NCBI RefSeq assembly: GCF_037038585.1
Contig: NC_092520.1
Location: forward strand, 7,642,501 to 7,706,500
Length of the DNA stretch: 64,000 nt
Source of the DNA: Patagioenas fasciata
Taxonomy: Eukaryota > Chordata > Aves > Columbiformes > Columbidae
Direction: 5' to 3'
Within the stretch, counting starts at the first letter, position 1; the number at the start of each line of letters is the position of its first letter. The notes beneath the pieces were generated by a model. The model searched no databases and was not told the origin of the DNA. It saw only the letters and a program-made list of their open reading frames with translations. A program made the position numbers and the translations under genes. Shown in pieces: positions 17,313-29,765 of this stretch.

Positions 17313-17920
17313 TTCACCAGGTGACAATCCTGCTGGACTCCCCAGACTGTGCTTATTCTAAACCACTTGCCTTTTTAGTGCTTCCTCAGGCAACATGAGA
17401 GGCCTGGTACACCAGGGGAGACGAGTTTCTATAAGTCATAGTGCATTTCCTCAACTTCTATTTAAAGAATTAGTTGTGTGGCTAAACACAAGCTTGAAAG
17501 TTCGGGGATTTTGCTTCAATTCATGCTCTGCCAAGATTCTCTTTGGAAAGCCCTTGTGCTTTTCTGTACCTCAGTTTCTCGACTGTACTATGGGAGAAGC
17601 ATTTCTTACATCATGGGGGTATTATGAAAATATATGTATATTATAATTTATGATTTGCTTAATTAGCATGATACTGCTATATAAATGCCATGCATAGATT
17701 AACTAAGAAGTAACGGCCTTTGAAATAGCATATAGAGGAAAATGGGAGCACAATAACATATTTTTGAAAATCTGCAGTCAGATTCAAGTGAAGATGATTT
17801 AGTGGCATTTTAAAAGCACATGGTGAGTACTTGGAAGGGCTGGATTTCATGTATACGAGAGGATTTTGCCAAATGTGAATTCTCATAGGATTGCAGTAGT
17901 AAATGTCAAAAAACAAAGAG
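17313..17920. other. Unique spacer between CR1 copies
   Basis: AT-rich sequence with no recognised gene or repeat. Confidence 0.6.
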
Positions 17921-20830
17921 AATCATGGGATTGTGGAGACTGAAAGGGACTTCCAAAGCTTCTCTAACCCTTGCTCAAAGTAGGTCAGTTACAGCCAGTT
18001 TCTTTAGGCCTTGTTGAGTCCAGGTTTTAATACCTTCAACATAAGAGATTTTGTAGCCACTGTGGTCCCCTGTTCTCAGTGTTTAATGACCCTCATGGTA
18101 ATATTTTATTTTTTTTTTACCTTTTAATGTGTAAGGAATTCCCATGCCTCACTTTGTGTCCCTTGCCCCTCATTGTTCCCCTGTGCATCTCTCTTCTCTA
18201 CATCCTCCCATCAGACAGCTGTAGACAGCAATGAGCTCTCTGCTTGGCTTTCTCTTAAGGCTGAACGGACCCAGTTCTTTCAGGTTCTCTTCATACATCC
18301 CGAGCTCCAGTCCCCTGACCAGCCTGCACTCAGTACAGTGTATCGATGTGTTTCTTGTACTGGGGAGCTCAAACCTGGACACTTGTAAGATGGGGTCTCA
18401 CAAGTGCCAAACAGGGGGCAAGAACCACTTCCCTTAACCTAATGGTTACACTCTTGCTAATGACGGCCCAGTAGGTCATTAACCTTTGCTGCAAGGACAT
18501 GCTATGGACTCATGTTCCACTTGCTATACACCAGGGTCTCCGAATCTTTTTCTGCAAGGCTCCTTTGCCAAGCCCTAACCTTTACTGTTGCATAAAGTAG
18601 TTTCTCCCCCAGTGCATGACGTTACATTTGCCTGTGTTGAACTGCATAAAGTTCCTGTGAGTCCATTCCTCCAACCCATCTAGGACACACTGCATAGAGG
18701 CCCTGACCTCCAGCTTATCAATCATTCACCCCCAGTTTAGTATTGTCTGCAGATTTGCTCTCATTACCCTTATCACATAATCCACATCATCAATAAAAGA
18801 CATTAAGCAGTAGTGTCCTCAATATTTATCCCTGAGGGATGCCACTAGTAACCTGCAACTAGCAGGACTGTAGCACTGATGACTCTTTAAGCCAATGGCC
18901 AAGGCAACTTTCCACCCACCTTGTAGTCCACTTACCCAGCCATATTTCACCAGTTTGACTGTGAGGATTCTCTAGGAAAGCTTGTAAAAGGTTTGCAAAA
19001 AGTTTACAACATCCACAGCTCACCTTTTGTCCACACGGACAGTCACCTCATTGTAGAAAGCAATCAGTGTGGCCTGGTAAATACATGCTGGCTGTTTACA
19101 GTCACCTACTGGTCCTTCATGTGCTTGGACATGGCTTCCAGGATTTGCTCTATCACCTCTCCAGGGACTAAGGACAGACAGGCTGGTCTGGCATTCCCTG
19201 GATCTTTCTTCTTGATCTCCTTGAAGACAAGTGTGACTTTTACCCATGTCCAGTCATCAGGAGCCTCCCAGTTCACCATAACCTTTCAAAGATGATATAC
19301 AGTGGGGTCTCAATGACATTGGCCAGCTCCTCCAACAGCCTTTGTTGCATCCCATCTGGTCTGTGGACTTGTGCATGCTCAGTTGGCTTCAGTGCTCCCT
19401 AAATTCCATGCTGGGTGCTGCTGCTAGGCTTGGGGAACCTAGAAGCCTAGGGGCAGGTGATATCAGTGAAAACCTTGGCAAAACCAGGAGTGAGTCCCTC
19501 AACCTTTTGCATGTCCTTTGTGTCCCCTGCTTCACAGAGCAGTGGACCTGTATTTCCCTCAGCCTTTCTCTTGCTGCCAGTGTACCTACAGAAGCCTTTC
19601 TTATTAACCTTCACCTCCGTGTCTGGTTTCAACTCCAGCTGAGCTTTGGCTTTCCTGACACCAGCCCTGCACAGTCAAGCAAAGTTTCTGTATTCCTCCT
19701 GGGCAGCCCATCTATGCTTACACTTTCTGTACTCATCCTTGTGTTGGAGCTCTGCTGGGAGTCCCTTGTACATCTATGCTGGCCTTCTGCCACACTTGCT
19801 TAATTTTCTGTACATCAGAACAGACTGCTCTTTTTCTTAGAGGAGATTCTTCTTGAAAATCAATCAGCTGCCCTGGGCCTCGTGCCCTTTAGGGCAGTCT
19901 CCCATTGGATCCTGCCAAGAATATCCTGGAATAAACCAAAATCTGCTTTTCCAGGTTTGTGACTGCTGCTACAGGCTCAGGGAAGAGTGGCTGGAAAGCT
20001 ACCTGGCAGAGAGGCATCTGAGGAAGTGATTGTGCCACTGTACTCAACACTGGTGAGGCCCCACCTTGAATCCTGTGTTCAGTTTTGAGGCCCTCATCGT
20101 AAGAAGGACATTGAGGTACTAGAGAGAGTACAGAGGAGGTGACAAAGCTGGTGAGGGGTCTGGAGCACAAGTCTGATGAGGAGCAACTGAAGGAACTGGG
20201 GCTGTTCAGCCTGGAGAAAAGGAGGCTGAGGGGAGACCTTATCACTGTCTGCAACTGCCTGAAAGGAGGTTGGAGCATGGAGGGTGTTGGTCTCTTCTCC
20301 CAAGTAACAAGTGATAGGACAAGAGGAAATGGCCTCAAGTTGTGCCAGGGGAGGTTTAGAGTGGATATTAGGAAAACATTCTTCATGTCAGGGTTGTCAG
20401 GCATTGGAACAGGCTGCCCAGGGCAGTGGTGGAGTCACCATCCCTGGAGGGGTTTAAAAGGCATTTAGATGAGGTTCTTAGGGACATGGTTTAGTGCTAG
20501 AGTTAGGTTAAGTTATGGTTGGACTCAGTGATCCTGAGGGTCTCTTCCAACCAAAATGATTCTATGATTGTATACTTGCCTTGGTCATTTCTCTCAAGAT
20601 TTTCACCTCTACAGTCTTGTGTTTGCTGCAGCCAAGACTGCACCTTCACATCTTTGACCAATTCTTTCTTGTTCATAACAGGTCCAGCAAGAGATCTCCC
20701 CAGACATCTTTCTTCCTTGATATGCTTCAGGTAGCACTGAGGACAGAAGGACCTCCATGCTCCTGCATTCTTCTGGTGGTGCTTTTGGCAATCAGCTGGT
20801 CCAGGTAGCCCAATAATTTTTTTCGCCAAG
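17921..20830 (-). mobile_element. Old, long CR1 LINE (ORF2 endonuclease, RT and 3' end), interrupted
   Basis: Reading leftwards, the 3' tail is at 17,921 (AATCATGGGATTGTGGAGAC) and the ORF2 C-terminus at about 18,150-18,400. Diverged RT follows: LIAFYNEVTVRVDK near 19,040, then the segment normally reading GPDGMHPRVLRELA near 19,330-19,370. Endonuclease-side sequence follows at 19,550-19,967 and resumes at 20,574-20,830 (around GCTGCAGCCAAGACTGCACC). The pieces total roughly 2.3 kb, long for a genomic CR1 copy. Frames are heavily broken. A younger plus-strand CR1 at 19,968-20,573 splits it. Endonuclease identification rests on remembered CR1 sequence and is less certain than the RT part. Confidence 0.82.
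19968..20573 (+). mobile_element. Younger CR1 LINE nested in the older one
   Basis: It opens near ACAGGCTCAGGGAAGAGTGG and has frames for VIVPLYSTLVRPHLESCVQF-like and [23 protein letters not shown]2 C-terminal sequence. It ends GGTCTCTTCCAACCAAAATG then ATTCTATGATTG. It is opposite in orientation to the surrounding element and less diverged. Over its last 330 bp it closely resembles the copy at 36,853-37,203. Confidence 0.92.
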
Positions 20831-23800
20831 AATAGACAATAAGAAATGTGTTGGTTTAAAGAGAGTGAGAGTTAGCTCAGGGCTTCTTGGCTGTGTAGGT
20901 AACACTGAATTTTGCCATCCTAAAGATGAAGAGGCTGTGCTGTGCTGGAAAGGAGGATACTTGAAATAACTAATGGGCAGAAAAATCAAGGAGCAGAGCC
21001 CTGGAAAACTAAGCTTGTTGTTCCCAATGCCATACGAGCGTGGAAGAGGCTGGAGAGGTATTCTTCCCTGTTGCTCTCAAACCTCTGCCATTACTCAGTG
21101 GAGCAGCAGCTGAGTCTGACTTTTTAGAGCTCCGACATTTACAGTTGGGCCCTGGCCTTTTGTGCTGCCCCTGACATCACACTGCTTTAGGTAACACTTC
21201 ACCTATGTACAGAGATAGCCCTGCATCTCAATTACCCAATACCAGCATCTGCTGTATAAAAAGTGTTCCTTCTTATTGATATTAGCTGTTTTCTATGTGT
21301 GTATAGGTCAGAATTGCTGAATTGGCTGGAAAAAATATTTTTTTAAAATTCTGTTAGCTCAATGGGAAAACATAGCCATGGCAACTGGGGTGGATTGTGT
21401 TCTGCTTCATGTATTGTCAAGGACCCTCTCAGTTAATCTCCAATTACAGAGGCTGTTTTACTGGTATTTTTATTAAGAATCTGAAAACACAGCTGGATTT
21501 TCAGAACACCAGTTGAGTTTGTAAGCCTGACAGCTAATGTTGTAATTTTTGCCTTATGAAAACAGCAAATTTAGAAACCAATGGAAAAGCATTAACACAG
21601 GAGCCCATAGCATCCCTTTTGTATAATGGGAATGCAACAGCCAGAAAAGGCTGCAGTCTTTTGTCGCCTCTCACTTTTGAAAGATTAATGGGTCAAACCT
21701 TTAGCTGACTCATGCTCTGAAAGCAAGGAACAGCTCCCACATTTAAATTTTGCTGCAGAAATTCAGGATGATGTGGATAAAAGTCATATATTTTATACAT
21801 CTGCTAGAGCTAACGACCTGCATAAAAATGGAAGGTGTATCTGAATCAGAAAATGAGACAGCTGAGTTGATCTAGCAGCTCAACACTACTGAAGGGTGTC
21901 TCATAACTCCACCTTTACAAACCTTCTCCGTGTTCCTAGATCTCGTTTTCCGTGGGCTCTGCTTTTCCAAAGGCTTTCAAAGAGCCAGTTCATCTCACTA
22001 ACCCAGGAGAAAACTGATCCAGCACAAAGTATCTTGATCTTATCTCTTTAGTTAACGAACAAGAGCAGGCTCTGCAAACTCTCTGATGACCACCAGAACT
22101 GGTGCATGGGAAGGCTGGAAGCTACAGCCAGGAGTGAATGGTGGCTGAAAAACAAAATCTCATTCTGATGACAGTGGTGGGCTACAGCTCAGCAGTCTCC
22201 TGAAATCTCCCCGTGTGCCGCTTTAGTTCCTGGCTTGTCTTCAAGGGTGAAGGGATTTTACCCAAGGTGTAGGACTGTCTATACTGTAACAAGTCTGATG
22301 TAAAGATGACAGCGGGGCAACAACATGCAGTCAGCATCAGTAAAGCCATCAGTTTGTGGCTTCACGGTCAGCAGCAGTGCTGCTCACACAGTCCCATTCC
22401 TGCCCATCCAACTTATTTCTTCTGCTTCCACCTGCCCTCCTGTTCTTTGCCAGGGAGTGATTTATACATAATAGCTGTGCAATGAATCACACAGGTCAAA
22501 AGAAGAAAACAAACAACATTTCTCCATTTTGCCTCGTTGTTTTAGATCAGTTCCCTTATTTGTTCACAATGTGGCTACGCAAACAGTTCTGCTGACGCAA
22601 CGCGGGGAGTGGCACATGAACAATTGGTGGGAAGAGAGGGAGGTGGGAGGAAAAAAGCCAGAATTACTTCAGCCAGTGTCGTCACCAAATAAATCCTCAT
22701 GGACTCACAGCTCATGTGAACAGAGCCATTAGTCCAGTTTAAAGTGACCTTTCTTCCAGAATAGCTTGTCCTGTGTGTGAAGGAGCTTTCACTGAGGCAC
22801 TGAGGTGCATGTACAGTGTATGAAGCATATTTACAAAGGGACTTTAGAGCCCAGTTTGTGGAAGAAATGTGGAGGATCTGCAGCCCCACACTGGCTCTGT
22901 GACAAAGTCCTGTAGCAGCACAACATCCATCAGCAGGGATCCAGCTGCTGGTTTAGCATGATATGCCTGTATGAGCAGCAATGCTATGGGCTGATGTCCA
23001 TCTTAGAACTTGTTCCTGGAAGTGTGAATGGTAAAGTACTAAATCCATGACCATAGCATCAGAGAATCTGAAAGGCCAGTATAAGAAAATAATGTTCAGA
23101 TAAACTGTATTTCTCTTGTCCTGTCTGTACAGTGAGCAGAACTGTGTGCAGCTACTTCCCTAGAATTTTCTCCACATCCTCCCAAAAGCCACCACAAGGA
23201 TGATCCCCACTAAGATTTGGATTCAGCTTGGGGTCAGGACCATCCAAGGAAGCCCCATGCTTCCATCACCACGTGGTGCCTCTTGGGCAGGCTGCTCTTC
23301 CCACCAGGGAATCCTCTCAGATAAACAACCCTGTTTACACAGCCAGTGCATGGGGTAGTTAGTACAGACTCAGGCCTTGCGCCACACTGCTCTATGTAAG
23401 CATCACTCAGCAAAGAAACAGCTAATGCAAAAAATATATAGGGATAATTGAATAAAATTTGGCAAAATGTGTCTTTTGCCTTTTTCTTTTTGTGCCTTTT
23501 TTCCCACGCCCCACCCTAGATTTTCATTGTAATTTACCGTGACAATACACTTTCCCTTATTTTTCTACTGAAATAGCCACATACAACACTTAGCCCAAAA
23601 TATTTTCCACTGAAACACACACAGCCATGATGACTGTGTTGGCATCATCTTCAGAAGCTCCTCACAGTGCTAAAATATCAGTCCAATGGTTAGCTGAAAC
23701 AAAATCTGATGATTTGGAAATGCCTTAGAGACATACATATTCTTTCTAATTCTTTAGCTGCATGGTGCGGGAATTATTTGCTGGGAAAAATGGTCTGACA

Positions 23801-26099
23801 CCTAAGGTTAATCTATAAATAAATGGGTTATTCTCTCAGCTCATATTTCAGTTTAATTTTTCAGTAGTTGTACTGGAAAACTTCCACGGTAACTGTGAAA
23901 CCTCACAACAGGGTTTGGGTGCGAATTTGGCTGCAGTGCTAAGGGGACAACAGTGACTGGAGCAGCTCCTGTGTCTGATCACCTCATGGCTTTTCTGTTG
24001 CTCTTTCTTCTCCCCAGAGCCCTGCTCCCAGGATCTACCTGTCTCTGTACTGACAGGCAGCTTCCTATTCCTGATCCATTCCTCTGATCATGTAAACCTG
24101 TTAACTCTATACAAAAGTGGAAAGTCTTGGGTATTAATGGCTTTTCCTCCTACTTGGAATGTGGTTTCGCACTGTTCTGGTCCAATATATCTGCAGGCTG
24201 CCCCCAAAACCACATTCCCATTCTACTGTCACTTTCCCTCCTGCCTCAGCCGTGTGTTCCCTCCCCTCCATTACACATGATGGTAAATCCAATTTAGATT
24301 AATTTGAACTACATGGAACCGCACTCTTATTCGTGACATGCTGCAAAGTGAGTCTAAGACTTTGTTGCTAAAACAAGGGGTCTTCTAGGGGGATTCCTGC
24401 CTTCTGCACCCTTTCCCTGGTGCATGTAGGGTGTGAGGACAAGCCCACATGTGCAAAGATTTATTAGTGGGGTTCTTAGCTGAGGGCATACATTGAATCT
24501 AGTAGTGAAAATAAACTAAAGAGGGAGAGATTGAGAAAAAGAAAGGAACAGGAGTACTTTTCTAAGCTGAGAAAAAAGTGCTGGGAAGGTCCCCAGAAAA
24601 CATCCTCTACTGGACTCCTCTCCCAGGTCCCCCTGTGGTGCTTTTCCCTTGATAACAATATAATGTTTATTGGGACCGACTCATGTTATTGGTTGTAACT
24701 GCTTATGCTGTAGGTGCTGCACACTGAATGGTTATTAAGCTTTGTGCCCCCTGTAATGTAAACCAAAAGCAACCACCAAAGGGTAGGAAAAGGGGGGAAG
24801 AAGGGGTGATTCTCACGCTGGTGGCAATCACTTCCCATGAGAACCTGCTGAGAACACTATCGAGGGCTTGCAGGTGCAAGGTCATGAGAACAACAGCATG
24901 AGAAAAACAAGGCAGAGATGCTGCCCCAGAGGCTCTGGGAAACGCTGCCAAGGCAGCTGGGGGGAGAGGACACAGAGCTGGGGGTGGAAAGCAGGCATGG
25001 AGCTGTGATGGAAAACCCTTAGCAACACCGAAGGCAACAGCCCCAGGACGCGCTGCTGGTACTTGCTGTGTCCTTTTTATCAGTCACGCAGCCACACACT
25101 GAGGTGGAAAGCAAGATGCTTTTCTGGGCCAAAACATCTTTTTAGCTAGATGAAAGTCAGTCAATAAAACTATAAAACTCCTTTTTTAGGGACCCCTCTC
25201 CTATATTCACCACCTGTATTGAGCCAAACGGTTTAGATATGCGGACAGCCAGGTCAGGAATCCGATCAGGCTGAAAACCAAGCAAGCCAAAAAGAACGGA
25301 GTTTCAAGTACTACATGCAGCGTCAGAGAGAAGACAAGAGCAGAGAGGTGCGTGGGGCCATTCCTCTGAGCAGCACCAAGGGCTGAGTTTTTCTTAAAAC
25401 GCTTCCAGCCACACTTCTCTGTCCTCTTCCTTGTGTGGGCAGCAGCTCCACAGTGCCCTGGTTCAGGGCACACATCTACCCATGAGCTGCACTTCTTCTC
25501 TTTGTGCTCTTTTAGTTTTCCTGGTTTACCACTTGGCTACACAGATCATTGTGTTCGCCTGACAGAAGAGGCTGTGCAGGTGGAAGTGCCAAAGGGTAGA
25601 TAGGGAACAAAATACATAAGCTGATGCTGCTTTTAAAAATAACAGGTTAAACCATAGCCCAACATGACTTTGTGCCAGTTTTCCACTTGAAGACCTTAAA
25701 AGGTTTGGAGATGACAGACTTGGTCTATATCAGTGTTGGGTACTTCCATCCTTTGTTAGTATAGCAGCATTGCCGAGTGGGACTCTCCCTCGTCAAATCT
25801 TTTTCAATCTATTCACTAATATTTTAGCCGTTGGAATGGAAAATGGGCACATTCCACATGGAAATGACAAAGAGGTGGGAGGGGACTGAAAATACACTGG
25901 GGTATAGGATCAGAATTCCAGAAGCTCTTCACATATTTCTAAAAGGGTCTGAAAATAGCTTTTTCATGGGGATAAATTAAAGACATTACACTTAGGCAGA
26001 AATGTTCAGCTGCACAAGCATGGGACAGAGAACACACAAGTAAGGACCGGGTTTCAGAAAGGAGTTTGAGGGGATTATAACAGATAAAAAGTTGACTAA
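20831..26099. other. 5.3 kb intergenic stretch without recognised repeats
   Basis: No CR1, CpG island or exon with family resemblance is seen. ORFs are short. Around 24,660-25,190 there is an AATAAA (25,161) and a hydrophobic minus-strand frame of 88 residues, but no LTR ends could be paired. Confidence 0.6.
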
Positions 26100-26550
26100 T
26101 GTCAGCTACTACATCTAGGGCCTCAGTTGGTTATCCAGTTCCAGGCACTGCACTTCAAGAACAATATGACTCAGCTGGAGAATGTGCAGAGAATGGTGAG
26201 AGGGTTGAAACCCTGGCCTGCAACAGAAAAATGGAACAAACTGGAACTTCTTGTCCTAAGCAACAGAGATCTGAGAAGAGAGATAACAGATACAAAAGGC
26301 CATTGAAAAGAAGAAATAATTTGTTTTCTATAGTACAAGAAAAAATGGGTTTTAATTATAGTAAAGATGATTCAGTTTACATATAGGAAACTGTAAGTAT
26401 AGATAATTAATAGGAACAGATTGCTGTGGAGGATGTTATATGAAGGTTTTAAGGTTAGAGAAATGTCAGTCAGGAATGCATTAGGCATCACTGATCCTAT
26501 ATGAGGCCAGTGAGGCCAATGGCCTCTTGAGTTCCCTTCTATACAGGTGT
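26100..26550 (+). mobile_element. Probable ancient CR1-clade LINE remnant
   Basis: Patches align by eye with the end of CR1-type ORF2 in the usual order. They are a CTGGAGAATGTGCAGAGAATGG segment, GAGATCTGAGAAGAGAGATAA, an [12 protein letters not shown] block near 26,340-26,400, a WNRLP-like block near 26,410 and a closing TGGCCTCTTGAGTTCCCTTC. Divergence is much greater than for the other copies, suggesting an old amniote CR1 family. No intact frame is present. Confidence 0.5.
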
Positions 26551-26666
26551 GTTCCAGGTGCAGGGCAGAAGAGAAGGAAGCACAGAATTAACAGGGATTA
26601 GTAGAGAATAAAATAGTCTAACAGATTACACAGCAGCCGAATCAGGGGAAAGTCTCATTACATAAT

Positions 26667-27395
26667 CCAGAATCACAGAATGGTTGGGGTTGGAAGGGAC
26701 CTCTGGAGATCATCCAGTCCAACCCACCTGCTAAAGCAGGTTCACCAGAACAGATCACACAGGAATGTGTCCAGGTGGGTTTGAATGTCTCCAGAGAAGG
26801 AGACTCCACAACCTCTCTGGGCAGCCTGTTCCAGAACTCTGGCACCTTAAAGAAGTTTTTCCTCATATTGAGATGGAACCTCCTGTGCTTCAGTCTGTGC
26901 CTGTTGCCCCTCATCCTGTTGTTGGGCACCACTGAAAGGAGTCTGATCCATCCTCTTGACACCCACCCTTGAGATATTTATAAACACTGATGAGATCCCC
27001 TCTCAGCTTCTCTTCTCCAGGCTGAACAGACACAGCTCTCTCAGTCTCCCCTTGTAATAAAGATGCTGCAGACCCCTCATCATCTTCGTAGCCCCCTGGT
27101 GGACTCCCTCCAGTAATTCTTTGTCCTTCTTAAACTGGGAATCCCAGAACTGGACCCAGTACTCCAGATGTGGCTTCACCAGTGCAGAGGAGAGGGGGAG
27201 GAACAACCTCCCTTGACCTGCTGGTCACACTTTTCCTAATGCACCCCAGGTATCATTGACCTTCTTGGGCACAGGGGCACATTATTGACTCATGGTCAAT
27301 CTGTTGTCCACCAGAACTCCCAAGTCCTTCACTGCAACACTGCTTTCCAGCAGGTCCATCCCTAACCTGTACTGGTACCCTGGGCTTCATTGTCC
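26667..27395 (-). mobile_element. CR1 LINE, 5'-truncated, 730 bp
   Basis: The left end AGAATCACAGAATGGTTGGG is the reversed CR1 3' tail. Minus-strand frames give [40 protein letters not shown] and, upstream, LPLSSALVKPHLEYWVQFWD. It is the same subfamily as 16,012-16,402, with frameshifts present. Confidence 0.95.
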
Positions 27396-28889
27396 CGTTT
27401 CTTTTAACTTTAGCGCCAAGGTAAGATTTGAGTTCAGGGTAGCTACTTATTTCTGATGATCCTTGAGTAAATATTTATTTCCACAGCAAGTATGCTGGCT
27501 TGTTGCTAGGAAGTGGTTTATAAAGTTGCCTGGTAGATAAAAATTGACCATAAAATCTGCAGAACTTTCAGATCCTTTCTGTGTGCCGTGACCTGTGCTT
27601 GGCTGTTTGCTGTGGCTCTTTTGTGGATGCAAACTGTGTTGTAACAGTGTAAAACAGTGATAGGAATAACCCCCTTATTTTTTAGTTCAGCCTCAAATTG
27701 CAGACCTGATTTTAAATTGCGTGGGTAGGTGCACAGACAGTCCAAGTGTGCATGTGTAACCATTCTAATCACAGTGTCATATGAATACTCAGATGGCCAG
27801 CAGGCCTCCAGCTTTGGGCATCAAAGCAGCTGCACAGCTACACATGGAATTTTAGGCTGAGTATCAGATACTCAGTACCTGCTCCTCTCCCACCTGCTAT
27901 CTTTCATTTGCCAGTGGGCTGCTCAGCACCCACATTCCTGGCTATGGATCGACTCTTAACATCTGAACTACATCTAAAGGAGCTGTTAAATGGACGGAAA
28001 TGACACTCCAGAGGGTACCAGGAATGTTTACAGCTTTTAACTATATGTTGTCTGATGTTTGATTGTATTTGGCGGAAATCATCAGAGCCAGATCCAACTA
28101 TGAGCAAGACAATCCCTTAGCCCGCTTCCTTCAGGGTTATCATCAAAAGACAGCCACAGAAAACCCTTTTAAGAAAAGAAACGGGGTTTCTTGTGATGAA
28201 ATAAAGGTATTTATATACTTGTAATCTTGTCAGATACTTATTTGAAATATGGCAGGATCACTCTCACTGGTTTTGGACTAGCTGTGGACAACTCGCTTTT
28301 TTTTCACTTACCTGTGTAAAACTGAAGAAAATAATAATGTTGAATTCATCACTAATGGATCTTGGACCCTGTTGAGGGGACGTGCTCTTTTAAGAGCTGC
28401 TTTGTTATCTTCAGAAAGAAAAAAAAAAACAGACAAATATATAAACAAACAAACAAAACCACCCAAAACCAAACAACAACAGTTTTTTTAAGGACGCTGA
28501 GACTTTTGAGATGTCTTACTGAGAAAATTGCAGATTTAAGACTGCATGAAAAGCTTGTTACTCAGCCTTCATTGCATGTATCATCTGTTGTACCTAACTA
28601 AATTTAATTCTTTCTACTACATTTCACTTGGTACAAAAGCATCCTTCTTTTCCCCAGAACTCATAGCTATGCTTTTATGTAACACAACCTGAATTAGACG
28701 TAAGGGATGTTCATTTGGAGGTAATCACAGCGAAGGGGCTTCAGGCAGAGGTGGACTGAGCTCAGAGGAGGGTTCAGCAGGAGTAAGATGCTGTCCTGGA
28801 CACCAGCTCATCAGGAGCTGCAATATTCCAGCCAAAACATGAATATATACCAAAACTGGTTCCAGACTGGAGCTCAACAGCCCTTTCAT
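27396..28889. other. Intergenic spacer
   Basis: No gene is recognised. An A-rich low-complexity patch with AAAC units lies at about 28,420-28,480. Confidence 0.6.
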
Positions 28890-29222
28890 TTACACTTCAT
28901 GGATTTTTAAGAGTAGAAAGGGTATTATATCGTCCAGCCGGATCTCCTGTTTAACAAGCAAAACTGAGTTAGCGTTGTGCCCAAAAATCTTATGTTTATT
29001 AGAAGTATTTTCCACAGAGGCATCCAGTCCTGAGCTGAAAACTTGAAGAAATGGAAAATCTACTGCTTCCCGCGGTAGTCTGTTCCACTGGTTAATCACT
29101 CTCACAATGGAACAATTGTACCGTATTTCTAATGTGAAATCTGCCTGGCTCCAGCTCTTACCATCTCTCCTCGCTGTGTTTCTCTCTGCTAAAATAGACC
29201 GAGCAGTTCTTCCCTGCAAGAA
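28890..29222 (-). mobile_element. Ancient CR1-clade LINE, ORF2 C-terminus and tail
   Basis: The minus strand keeps a 110-codon open frame with GRTARSILAERN, DFTLEIRYNCSIVRVINQWN and RLPREAVDFPFLQVFSSGLD, the CR1-clade ORF2 terminal domain, followed by a tail around GTCCAGCCGGATCTCCTG. This tail resembles the CR1 type of turtles and crocodilians more than the avian ATTCTATG tail. It is unlike every other CR1 in the window. Confidence 0.7.
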
Positions 29223-29567
29223 TAAATGTTGTTATCAAGCCACCTACTAGTCTGTCTCTGTTTTTTTTTAATTTTTTATTTTTAAAAGATAAAACATGTA
29301 GGCTCTTTAAGGGTAGAAACCAGCACGCATGTTGTAAACAGCCGTGACCACAGGAGTACCTGCTGTGAGCACCCTTTGTACCCAGCTCGTCAAACCTCTT
29401 ACCATGTTGCTCTGGAGGTCACTGTCCGGTCTGCCAGCAGACCTGTCTCCCAGCCCACTCCAGTCTCAAACAGTTTGGTCCGTTGAATTCCTTTAACGGT
29501 AAGTCTCTTGGCTCACTGTGACTGAACAGGGCAGCTCTACTGGCAGATCTCCTGTATCTTGGGCTGT

Positions 29568-29765
29568 GTCAAAAAGAACATATCCAGCAGGTCAAGGGAG
29601 GTGGTTCTCCCCCTCTGTTCTGCTCTCATGAGACCCCCCCCATATAGTAGTGTCTTCAGCTTTGGGGTCTCCAACATAAGGACACGGACCTATTGGAGCG
29701 AGTCAAAAGGAGGGTCATGAAGATGATCAGAGGGCTGGAGCACCTCACCGTATCGAGATTAAGTA
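29568..29765 (+). mobile_element. Internal CR1 LINE fragment
   Basis: The sequence runs CATATCCAGCAGGTCAAGGG, a GGGGTCTCCAACATAAGGAC block, then GATGATCAGAGGGCTGGAGC, the CR1 ORF2 segment upstream of the conserved C-terminus. Both ends are missing, including the 3' tail, so it was probably cut down by deletion. Confidence 0.85.

Noticed and set aside
19342-20404. Frames of 153 and 171 codons on opposite strands
   Set aside because: Both lie antisense to CR1 sequence (the old minus copy and the nested plus copy) and are shadows.
24660-25200. Possible solo LTR
   Set aside because: An AATAAA is present, but I could not pair TG...CA ends or find a target duplication, so no retroviral LTR is claimed.
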